A stretch of DNA of 64,000 nt. It comes from Cyclaneusma minus. Its lineage: Eukaryota; Ascomycota; Leotiomycetes; Marthamycetales; Marthamycetaceae. Shown one piece after another: positions 55,670 through 64,000 of this stretch. Location of the stretch: NCBI GenBank assembly GCA_037179335.1, contig JAKZHN010000038.1:186001-250000 (forward strand), read 5' to 3'. The notes under the pieces are model-generated. The model saw only the letters and a list, made by a program, of their open reading frames with translations, made no database searches and was not told the origin of the DNA. The translations under genes were made by a program, and so were the position numbers. Position 1 is the stretch's first letter. Each line of letters begins with the position of its first letter.

Positions 55670-57865
55670 ATGAATTGGACCGGCGGTAACCTTCAGCGTC
55701 ACTCGCGCAAGCCAACTACTGCAGCGAACTCCAGGCAAAAACAGCACTTTGCTCGTGTTCGCAACAGGCTCCTCAACCAGACAACCAGCAGGAGTCCTAT
55801 CAAGTGGGGCGTCTTCAACGAGATCGAGCAGGGTCGTCAGGAGTCCCTTGAGCGCACATCAAGCAGTCAGACACCCCATCACCTCCCGACCTCGACCTCC
55901 ACAAATTGTCCAACCTCCACACATCCCTCTCAACCTCGAACCGTCCCTACGAAGTCCGCCTCCCCATCAAAGCAGAGTTACTCGGCAAGGAGATCAAACC
56001 TGCTGCAGAAGCAGGACTGGTTGGGGATCAGCAACAACATCCCAAGAAAGCGTCCACGCAGTCCAGAAACGATGCCTGTCAACGACCCACCACGCCAACG
56101 GCACCTTTGGCGAGATACTCCTCCTCGACGGGGCAGCCCCCTGAGAGAGAGACGCACTCCCCTTCGAGAGAGAACCCGTCCTGGTCGAGGCAGAGGCCCC
56201 GGTGGAGTGAGAACCACGCCTCGCCCCACTGCTGCATCGGAAGCGATCAAGGTGTATGAGGATCCTGACTGCCGCCAAGCAGATCACCGCGATGTCACCC
56301 CCGAACCACCCTCCAGGGGCTCGGAGCGTGTGCCAGATCATGACATGACTGTCACTCGTAGCTTGCGTCGCCAATTGAGTAACGACCGTTTATACTTCCA
56401 TCAGTCTGACGAGCCCGTATTGAATCATACTCGCTCGGAGGCGGCCTCATGGAGAAGGCGTTATGCCGAGCAGGAGGCGGAGGATCTAGCCGCAGTTCGT
56501 GCCGCAAATCGTGCCCGCGCCCGAGCTTTCGGTACCGGCGGGTCTTCGACCTTCGATATGCCCTCGACACGCAATGTTTCCCCGGCAGGCAGTGGCGTTG
56601 CGGGTGAGTCTTCGATCTTCGATATGCCCTCAACAAGCAATGCTCACCCCGTACGCAGTGGCGTTGCTGACGAGTCTTCGGTCGACAGCTCTATTCCCAG
56701 ACCCGTCTCGCCACCGGTCCGATCTACAGGTTCAAGCCCCAGGCGTTATATCTCAAGAGAAAGAGGCGTTGCTGGCGAGTCTTCGGTCGACAGATCCAGT
56801 CCCAGGACCGTCTCGCTACCGGTCCGACCTGCCGATCCAGGCCCCAGGCCTTACGTTCAGCCTTACGTTACCACAGAAACAGTAGGAGGACCTTATTCCG
56901 CCCTGGATGGCAACAATACTTACTGGGGCTATAGGAGGACGACTAAGGCGCAAGCTGGAAGTCAAAAACATCTGCTCCAGACTTCGTCCACGGACGACAG
57001 CAACAAGGCCCAACGTGACAGCGGTCTGTCTACGATGTCTTTTCTCGATAATTTCGATGACACAGCATGGAAGAGTTGGGTTGTGCCACAAGAGCCCGAT
57101 ACTCGCCCGGGAAGTTCTACTCGTATACGAGAAGCTCAAGTTCAGACTAAAGAGAGCTTCATTTCAAACCCACGAGTCCCTTTACCACGAGTCCCTTTAC
57201 CGCGAGTCCCTTTACCGCGAGTCCCTTTACAGCGAGCCCCTTCGCCACGAGTCACGGGTACGACACATCGAGCACATGCTGCACCTTTACCACCTCGCAC
57301 TGGGCAAACTGACGAGGATGTTGAGAAAGCGTGGCGCCAGTTTGTTTTCGGTAGCAGTAACTCGTCCCCAGTCGAGTCCGCGTCACTTTCATCGGATGTA
57401 CCTCAGTCAGCTGCTGCCGACCCCGGATCTTCGCGAGCGGCACATCCACTTTCTCTTCCAGCCCGTTCGTTTTCACCTGTCATGCAAGCTGTGACGCGTC
57501 CCGCACTCCCCGCTGCTGCCGACTCCGAATCTTCACGAGCAACACATTCGCATTCTCTTCCAGCCCAATCAACTTCACCTCTCACTCAAGCCGTCACTCG
57601 ACCCACTCTTTCAACTGCAGAGGCAACCGTCGGGTCTTCAGGTGACCTGCCATCTTCTGCGCGCAAAGTGGTCTTCACCAGGCCTAAGCCTTACAAGGGT
57701 GTTCAGTCAAAGGCCTCGTTTGAAGCTTCACCGGAACGACTTGAAGAAAAGATTCGAGGCCGTGATGGGAACGGGAATCAACAAGTGCCGAAGAAGGCGC
57801 GAAGGAAGCGGGATGTTTACAGCCTGCCCAGTACATCCGACGATGCTGATTCGATTGAAGACTGA
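55670..57865 (+). CDS. Disordered fungal protein with N-terminal WTGGxLxRHSR motif
   Basis: Single exon, 731 aa. The start MNWTGGNLQRHSRKPTT and the following SRQKQHFARVRNRLLN are a conserved N-terminal motif seen in many fungal proteins of unknown function. Two short hydrophobic islands stand out further on (FDDTAWKSWV, about 463; DVEKAWRQFVFG, about 555), as does RKVVFTRPKPYKG near 670. The rest is Ser/Pro/Arg-rich and probably disordered. It has three kinds of internal repeats: GVAGESSIFDMPST-like units, a PRVPL run, and a duplicated block of about 35 residues (SSRAAHPLSLPARS / SSRATHSHSLPAQS). The C-terminus is basic and looks nuclear (PKKARRKRD). Function unknown. Confidence 0.72.
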   Translation: MNWTGGNLQRHSRKPTTAANSRQKQHFARVRNRLLNQTTSRSPIKWGVFNEIEQGRQESLERTSSSQTPHHLPTSTSTNCPTSTHPSQPRTVPTKSASPSKQSYSARRSNLLQKQDWLGISNNIPRKRPRSPETMPVNDPPRQRHLWRDTPPRRGSPLRERRTPLRERTRPGRGRGPGGVRTTPRPTAASEAIKVYEDPDCRQADHRDVTPEPPSRGSERVPDHDMTVTRSLRRQLSNDRLYFHQSDEPVLNHTRSEAASWRRRYAEQEAEDLAAVRAANRARARAFGTGGSSTFDMPSTRNVSPAGSGVAGESSIFDMPSTSNAHPVRSGVADESSVDSSIPRPVSPPVRSTGSSPRRYISRERGVAGESSVDRSSPRTVSLPVRPADPGPRPYVQPYVTTETVGGPYSALDGNNTYWGYRRTTKAQAGSQKHLLQTSSTDDSNKAQRDSGLSTMSFLDNFDDTAWKSWVVPQEPDTRPGSSTRIREAQVQTKESFISNPRVPLPRVPLPRVPLPRVPLQRAPSPRVTGTTHRAHAAPLPPRTGQTDEDVEKAWRQFVFGSSNSSPVESASLSSDVPQSAAADPGSSRAAHPLSLPARSFSPVMQAVTRPALPAAADSESSRATHSHSLPAQSTSPLTQAVTRPTLSTAEATVGSSGDLPSSARKVVFTRPKPYKGVQSKASFEASPERLEEKIRGRDGNGNQQVPKKARRKRDVYSLPSTSDDADSIED
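57171..57240 (+). repeat. 15-bp coding tandem repeat (PRVPL)
   Basis: Four to five copies of CACGAGTCCCTTTAC with one or two changes, coding PRVPL. It lies within the disordered protein gene. Confidence 0.85.
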
Positions 57866-58009
57866 TGGCGTGTTTTTTGTTTTTCGCATGTACCTTTGAA
57901 GTTGCTCGATTGAGCTTGCATGTCCTTGATCAGCTGCCCTAACAACTCCCCTCGTCGTTCGAATAAGTAGCTCAATTCAAGGTGCAGATTTACTCGGTAC
58001 CGCTTTGGT

Positions 58010-58270
58010 ATACAGTGACCCAAAAGTGACTCGGATGGTGCCAAGTAATTCGGAGAAGTTCAAGTAACTCGGACAAATCCAAGTCGTCCGAATAAATTCA
58101 AGTAACTCGGAATAACCCAGTTGATCAAGAGAGACCAAAGTAACTCGGATGGGTTTCAGCAATTTTAAAGAATACCGGGGGGTTTTCTTTTCTTGAGGAA
58201 TTCAAGTTACTCTGAGAAATCCAAATAATTCAAAGAAGTTCAAATACAAGAAATCCAGAAAGATCTGCAC
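58010..58270 (+). repeat. Dispersed 17-21 bp repeat family, locus f
   Basis: About ten diverged units such as CCAAGTAATTCGGAGAAGTT and TTCAAGTAACTCGGAATAA; two more lie at 58735-58770 beyond the AT island. These units carry AACTCGG where locus c has GATTGG, a subfamily difference. Confidence 0.7.
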
Positions 58271-58299
58271 AGGGTTTTGGTAACTCAAAAACTCATATC

Positions 58300-58710
58300 T
58301 CAAGGACTTTGAGATAGATAATATCTAAACTTATTAAAAATGAGATATATTATAATCAAATATTTAATTATCTCAAATATCTCAAGACAATTATAAATCC
58401 CGCTATAAATTAGCTTTTTTATAATTATAATTTTATATTTTAATATATATATATATATATATATATTGTGCATTGAATTTTTAAAATTTGCTAGAATAAA
58501 AATCGAAAACCGGATTTTATTTTTAATTTAGGGGTTTTTAAAGTATTTTCTTATTAAAAATATAGGTAAAAATATTCACCCCTTTACCCCTAAATCTCTA
58601 TTTCAATTATTTAAATTACTATATAAGTTTAACTTTATCTCAATCCATTTAAAATAGATAATTTCTTGAGATATTATCTCAAGTTAAATTAGATAGAAAT
58701 AAGTTTCCCA
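58300..58710. other. AT-rich island with (TA)n tract
   Basis: A sharp local drop in GC, with a TATATATA run near 58442-58467 and many TTTAAA/ATAATT words. No coding potential. It could be a RIP-mutated transposon remnant. Confidence 0.6.
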
Positions 58711-59196
58711 TACCCTGGATCTGCAAGGCAGCAAGTAATCCAAAGAGTCCAAGTAATTCAGATAAATCAGCTGGGCGCCGTTATCGAGTACATTCACTAT
58801 CCAGCCGACTGAGGACGTTGAGGTGCTGGTGGGGTACAATTGAACATACGCCGAGAGCTAAATAATGACATCAACGAAGCTTTGAAGCTTCCATCCTACA
58901 AATTGTTCGACTCCTTCCCCGAAAGATCTGGAATCCGGGTGCTTCCACCGGAATATCAAGACAGACGCCCTTGGGACCGAAAGAATTGCCCAAAATCGAG
59001 ACCCAAGCCAACTGAGCCCTCACCAGCTTCCCCGCCGTCCACGAGCCACAAGGTTGCAACCCTCAAAACTGGACGCTACAAAGTCGCATCTCGTGATTCT
59101 CACAGTCCCACGACGCGACCCGACACGACCCCTTGGTTTGCCAAGCCGCAAAACCTCAGGAGTCCTGTTTGAAATCGTTCCGTCTTCGCATCCATC

Positions 59197-60592
59197 ATGT
59201 GTGGCCGCTACGTTATGGCATTGCGGCCCTCGCAAGTCCGAGAATACCTTGAGAGGGAAAACATGCCGGTCTACGAAGCTCCTGAAGATGACGGAGATCA
59301 TGCACCTCGAAAAACTTACAACTTCGCGCCTGGCAATCATGGCATCGTGTACAGAGCCGACACACGCGAAGCTCGTGATGAAGAGGCTGCCGGCACGCGA
59401 GATGGAGATGCGGCCGAGACGGTGGACCAGACTGAAGCACAGTGCAAGGAGATTAGATATAAGTTGGAGTCGATGAAATGGGGTATGTATGCATCATCAC
59501 TGTCTTTGGGCCTTGTTTTTTCATGAGTTCTTCATAGGTTTTTTCAAACTAACTTTCTAAGGTCTCATCCCATTTTGGACCAAACGAAATCCCGACTTCG
59601 GCTCCATGATGAAGACAATCAACTGCCGTGATGACTCCTTGAGTGAAAATCGTGGTATGTGGAATACCATGAAGCAAAAGAAACGCTGCATCATTGTCGC
59701 CCAAGGATTTTACGAATGGCTCAAGAAAGGCAAAGAAAAGGTACCGCATTATGTCAAAAGAAAGGACGACCAACTGATGTGCTTCGCTGGTTTGTGGGAC
59801 TGCGTGCAGTACGAAGGTAAGAAAATGGCTGACAATTCCAATTCATTTCTTAACCAACACTTGGCCGATCAAATACTCCAGGTCGAGTTTGTTTTGCTTC
59901 CAACTGATACATTATTCTCTCTAGACTCCACCGAGAAACTATATACATACACCATCATCACGACATCATCCAATCCTCAGCTGAAATTCCTGCATGACAG
60001 GATGCCCGTCATCCTCGAGAACGGATCAGACGAAATCCGCACCTGGCTTGACCCGAACCGATCCAAGTGGTCTAACGAACTTCAGTCACTCCTAAAGCCC
60101 TTCAAGGGCGACCTTGACGTCTACCCCGTCAGCAAGGAAGTCGGCAAAGTCGGAAACAACTCGCCTTCTTTCATTATCCCAGTAGCAAGCACCGAGAACA
60201 AAAGTAACATTGCAAACTTCTTCGCCAAAGGAGCTGCGGCAAAAAGTCAGCAAGATAGCAAGTCGAATACAGTGAAATCAAGCCCTGGCAGAGTCGAAGC
60301 TATAAAAGAGGAGAACCATGGTGATCAAGACCATCCGGCTGTGAAGAAAGAGGAACCGAGTCAAGAGGAGGATACTCGCCAAACGGTAGATCACGAGGGG
60401 AGCGAGAACAATGCACCGCTGCCAGCCACAAAAAAGCATGAGCATCCAGAAGACGCCGACGAAGCAGAGGAGCCCGCGAAGAAAGCAACCCGGACAAGGC
60501 AGATGCGGGATTCGACAAGCAATGGCAAGAAAACTCCGACGAAAGTGTCCAAGGATGGCAGTCAGAAAATCACAAATTTCTTCAAGTCCTGA
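59197..60592 (+). CDS. SRAP-domain DNA-protein crosslink enzyme (HMCES/YedK family)
   Basis: Self-crosslinks to abasic sites in single-stranded DNA and protects them during replication. Three exons (59197-59482, 59562-59816, 59925-60592) give 402 aa. The catalytic Cys is residue 2 (MCGRYVMALRP). Other active-site landmarks are TINCRDDSL (near 115), the Glu of QGFYEWLKK (about 146) and the His of FLHDRMPVIL (about 204). A helical charged tail follows. It holds two PCNA-binding (PIP-box-like) motifs: SNIANFFAKG (about 275) and QKITNFFKS at the very end, as HMCES has a C-terminal PIP box. Intron 2 (59817-59924) is 108 nt, a multiple of three with no stop, so a retained form would stay in frame. 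Confidence 0.93.
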
Positions 60593-61613
60593 AAAAGACA
60601 GATACATCTATTCTATTCCATGCACTCGGACAACAGCATGCTTTCGTATCATACGGTACGCTTGACTTCTGATGCGAACTCTCATGCCACTGGATTCATT
60701 GGTGTTAGGTACTGCTATAATCCCACACCTCCTGAAAAGCACCCCGATTAACCAGGGGTTGTCACGTTCCCGCACTGCAGCGTACCTAGGTATACAAGAC
60801 ATTCATTTTCCATCATGCAGAAGCGATTTAGATTGACAATTCTATGCATGAAAAAAGCATCTGTTTGGATACCGTATTCAATAACCAATGGAGCTTCCCT
60901 AGCCCCACAAGCTCTCCAACAGATTCCCAGATACTCATCTGCCCCTTTCCGACAAAGCTCAATCGATTCCCCGTCCTCCATCAATCGGCCTCCATAGTTT
61001 GCAGTGCATCAGCTGCTCATTGGCTCATTTGCTCATGTAAGGTCGTCAAGTCGTAAATCAGTCCAAATCGTAATCGTAAAGTCGCAAACGTCGCAAACGT
61101 CGCAAACGTCGTAAAGTCGCAAAGTCGCAAAGTCGCAAAGTCGCAAAGTCGCAAAGTCGCAAAGTCGCAAAATCGTAAAGTCGTAAGTGGTCCATAAATA
61201 CTATCGCCTTGTAGCAAAGTCGAATTCGCTATCGTATAATTCCAGATAGTAGCCAGGAATTCCGCAGTTGTAAAGCGAGACATGCCGGACAGGTGTATAT
61301 TCCCAAAAATCCCATGGTCCAGGAAAGGCTGAAAATCTTCCGCGTCTGCCGGTAGGCAAATCTCTATATCTTACCAAGACCCTTTCTCAACTGAGGCCGC
61401 TCACGCATCTGGAAACTTCGATATAGGGCCACGAGGATTTTGTCCAATTTGCCGGATAATCGTCAATGATCCGCCGGTCTGCCGGTCCTAGTCATGAAAT
61501 TCCCAAGGGATGCCTGTAGACTCCGGAGTGCATGCTATGTGCTGGAAGTCGCTCGACAGGAAAGTTCCTAGTTGTTGCCATATACCGCAGCGGTCCTTGC
61601 TGAAAATCCTCGT
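60593..61613. other. Intergenic region with a tandem repeat
   Basis: Convergent gap between the SRAP and WSC-like genes. Contains the GTCGCAAA array (61077-61187). No tRNA: the TTCGAATCC-like word near 61637 lacks any acceptor or anticodon stem. Confidence 0.55.
61077..61187. repeat. 8-9 bp tandem repeat GTCGCAAA(C)
   Basis: About three 9-bp units (GTCGCAAAC) followed by about seven 8-bp units (GTCGCAAA) with rare changes. A minisatellite that may vary in length. Confidence 0.9.
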
Positions 61614-64000
61614 TCAAGACACGGTCGGGAGAAGGTTCGAATCCGGGCCATGGAACCAGAGGGACAAACACAAACGCGCGAAACTATTACTTAGTGAGAA
61701 GAAAAAGCGCCACATACCTGTGCTACTAATGCTGCTCGAGAAGCCCATAGACGAGTAAGTGAACACCGAAGACGAAGATGATGTGCCTGAAGAAGAAGAA
61801 GAAGAAGAAGAGGTCAGCGCAGATGTTCCGGAAGAGGAGGGGGGGGTTGAGGAAGAGCTGGTCCCCATGATACTACTAGATGAGCTCGACACGATAGGGG
61901 AGCTCGAGGAAGAGGGGGTGGGTGTGGGCCCTAGAACGCTACGAGACGAGCTCGTCGTAGCAGCGGAGGAGCTCGGAACAGAAGAAGAGGTCGGCCCGAT
62001 GGAAGAGGAAGTTGCTATTACCAGATAAGCTACTACGCGCACAGCGTGATGAAGGAGTCAAGGAACCCGTACCCGTTGTGGTCGGCGAGCTGGAAGACGG
62101 TGAACTGGAAGAGACCGGTATGCTCGAAGAGCTCGGCGAACTCGAAGAGACCGGTGTACTCGAAGAGGCCAGCGAGCTGGATGATGCCGGTGCGCTCGAA
62201 GAGGTCAGCGAACTCGCAGAGCTCACCACCGTTGAGGAGCTCAGTGAACTCGAGGACGTCACGCTTGAAGAGGTCACACTTGAAGAGGCCGGTATGCTCG
62301 AAGAGGTCGGCGAGCTGGATGATGCCGGTGCGCTCGAAGAGCTCAGCGAACTCGAAGAGCTCACCACCGTTGAGGAGCTCAGTGAACTCGAGGACGTCAC
62401 GCTTGAAGAGGTCACACTTGAAGAGGCCGGTATGCTCGAAGAGGTCGGCATGCTCGTAGTGCTCGGCGCTGTAAATAAAAGCCGTTAATAACAGGAGCTA
62501 GTAGAGCCTGGCGAGAACTTAGCACGCATTGACTCACCTGTAGTATGGAGACTTTGAGGACAATATGTAGGCGCTGTCAAGGGGCCGGTGGTGGAACAAG
62601 TGTATGCTGGGGGCGTAGCCGCCCAGGTGAGAGGCGACCATCGCGTCGATGACAGTTGGGTGGACGTAGAGGCCCACCTGGAGGTATAGAGCAGCATGTA
62701 TCCCCAACCTCCATTTGCCCAAATGTCTCCAGCCCATTGGAGATTATTCCCTTGCATGACGTTCACTTGGCAGAGGGAGTCATTGACAAGACCACCCGGG
62801 AACTGATACAAGTCGGGCCCGCCCACACACTTATTCCCTACAACCCCAACAAAGTTCGCATTACCGCCGGCAAAGTGCTGAAAGCACACAGCAACACGCC
62901 GCGTCCCCATGTGCCCTCCGACCGACTGGGTTGCGGCGTCCGTCATATAGATGTCAGAGCTTGTAGGCATAGTCCAAGTACTCGCGAGAGCCGTGCCCGA
63001 GCAATCTTGCACCGAGTAGCAGCCGACATAGGCATACCCGCTAGCGCCAGGGTAAATGTAAGGGGTGACACTCGGCGAAGGTGTGATGCATTCTGTCTGG
63101 CTCGACACCATGTCATAAGAAAGCGGCGTTGAACGCATCTGGTACACGATTGGCAGGTAGCGTCCGCCGGTCAAGGTCATGGAGCTAGTAAAGGTGACGG
63201 TAGTGCTATCTCCCGCGGCGTTTGTGCTATAAGCATAAGTGCCAGTAGGGGTGGTGGTAACGGTGAGGTTACCCCACTGATAGCCGCACCAGAAAAACTG
63301 GTTATACATACAGGCCATCTGCGTATCAACCCAGTCATTACTGGGGGAGACGTCGTATTCATAGGTGGGATATAGTTCCAAGGTGTCACCACACACACAG
63401 GTGTTCTCGTCCATCATGGCGGCATAGGAATAGGAGAGAGTCCTATACCAACTTGCGCTACTTGTGACAGCGGGGCTGCCCGTGAAGCGACCCCAGGAAG
63501 CACTCGACAAGTAGACCATGGAGGGATTGGCGCAGTACATGATGCAGTCGTCGACCTCACGAATGTCGCCGAAGGCAGTCCAATTGCCAGCTCTGAACAT
63601 GTTCTGGGCGTAGTTGTTGGTGGAGAGATCAGCGCCCACGCTACCGGGATTGCCCGTCGAGGCGTTCTCGTAGAGAGGTGCATAGTAGGGACCGACCAGT
63701 TGGTAGGCGTTGTCGCCCGGCGACCAGATCTGGTTTGGCGCGCCCGGATATGCCTGTACAGAAGGCGTGGGCCGGGGTGACCGGCACGGCGTCGAGACCC
63801 GTGCTACGGGCGTGTATTGACTTGTGCACGAGTATGTGGTGGAGGCAGTCACACTGGCGGCCCAGCTCAGCGTGCCCGTAGCCGTGGTTGAATACAGCAT
63901 CATGTAGCCATCGCCTTCCACTTGGCCTGCGTCACCGGCCCACTGCAGCACGTTTCCCGGCAGCACATTGACCTGGCAGTAGGAGTCGGCGACGAGGCCG
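61614..64000 (-). CDS. Secreted WSC-like Cys protein with Ser-rich stalk (5' end missing)
   Basis: Partial: the gene starts beyond the window end. Exons seen: 64000-62538, 62468-62073 and 62014-61614 (introns 69 and 58 nt, with good GT and AG sites and kept frame). The body has a repeated module: CQVNVLPGNVLQWAGD with DGYMMLY near 63.9 kb and CQVNVMQGNNLQWAGD with WGYMLLY near 62.7 kb. A Cys-rich part lies between them (CIMYCANPSMVYL; ENTCVCGDTLELYP), of the WSC carbohydrate-binding style. The downstream part is almost pure Ser/Thr/Pro (SSSPTSSSIPASSS), a wall-spanning stalk. It includes a 138-bp direct duplication (62174-62449). The final 40 residues are less certain and may hold another intron. 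Likely a surface wall protein; family inferred. Confidence 0.72.
62174..62449 (-). repeat. 138-bp in-frame tandem duplication in the Ser-rich stalk
   Basis: Two copies of 138 bp (46 codons), nearly identical, so recent. Plus-strand copies both begin GAGCTGGATGATGCCGGTGC (62174 and 62312). The antisense acidic frame across it is a shadow. Confidence 0.9.

Larger units (their letters stand above)
57866..59196. other. Repeat-rich and AT-rich intergenic region
   Basis: No gene that I can support. Holds the dispersed repeat (58010-58270), an AT-rich island (58300-58710) and a 110-codon frame at 58840-59172 that is probably chance or 5' leader of the SRAP gene. Confidence 0.55.

Noticed and set aside
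58840..59172. 110-codon frame just upstream of the SRAP gene
   Set aside because: Not in frame with it and Pro/Ser/Lys-rich without a pattern; probably leader or chance.
61077..61187. CRISPR-like array
   Set aside because: Units of 8-9 bp without spacers in fungal nuclear DNA; a minisatellite.
61625..61660. Possible tRNA, from a GGTTCGAATCC-like word
   Set aside because: The five-base T-stem does not pair and no anticodon or acceptor stem can be drawn around it.
62012..62488. Long acidic open frame on the plus strand (Glu/Leu-rich)
   Set aside because: It is the complement of the Ser-rich stalk of the WSC-like gene. Codons for Ser (TCN, AGC) read backwards give Glu, Ala and Leu, so the frame stays open by composition only.

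Overview
The window is nuclear DNA from a filamentous ascomycete fungus (Pezizomycotina; Leotiomycetes is my guess from gene style, not something I can prove here). The evidence is short introns of about 47 to 110 nt with GTAAGT-like donors and CTNAC-type branch points, genes packed on both strands, and a clearly fungal gene set. I rebuilt exon structures by hand from splice signals and family similarity. The joined reading frames check arithmetically, but no transcript data were used.

Region by region: 0.2-12.1 kb holds RPB11, a small hypothetical gene on the minus strand, a sphingolipid C9-methyltransferase, PAN1 and the splicing factor SPP2. 12.9-20.1 kb holds a broken small secreted Cys-rich gene, USB1, a photolyase PHR1 (USB1 and PHR1 diverge) and an anion:cation symporter-type MFS carrier. 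21.2-27.2 kb is an accessory-like block with three minus-strand BTB-domain paralogues: one badly decayed, one with a single nonsense codon, one intact. They are separated by AT-rich DNA, an inverted-repeat (MITE-like) element and other repeats. 28.4-31.8 kb holds a hypothetical gene and a DHA1-type MFS exporter. 31.8-35.3 kb has no convincing gene. 35.3-40.2 kb holds a secreted protein with an ADP-ribosyltransferase-like start motif, YPT35 and a GPI-anchored DUF7707-type protein. 40.9-47.1 kb holds an amino-alcohol phosphotransferase (EPT1/CPT1), a DsbA-like protein and a nine-exon divergent kinase. 47.6-54.6 kb holds RACK1/CPC2 with a U24 box C/D snoRNA in its intron, COX9, TAF8, a Rad51-like remnant and SOM1. 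55.7-64 kb holds a disordered fungal protein, an AT-rich island, an SRAP/HMCES-type DNA-protein crosslink enzyme with PCNA-binding motifs, and the 3' part of a secreted Ser-rich wall protein that runs off the window.

Most genes are housekeeping functions (transcription, splicing, rRNA modification, endocytosis, lipid synthesis, respiration, DNA repair) and do not form one pathway. The most unusual material is (i) the BTB trio with a shared promoter palindrome and a shared C-terminal Cys/His motif, (ii) a family of degenerate 17-21 bp AAGTGATT-type repeats that recurs at six intergenic places, (iii) the 58-bp inverted repeats flanking one of those arrays, (iv) the intronic U24 snoRNA, and (v) the kinase with HFD in place of HRD and a ubiquitin-like tail.
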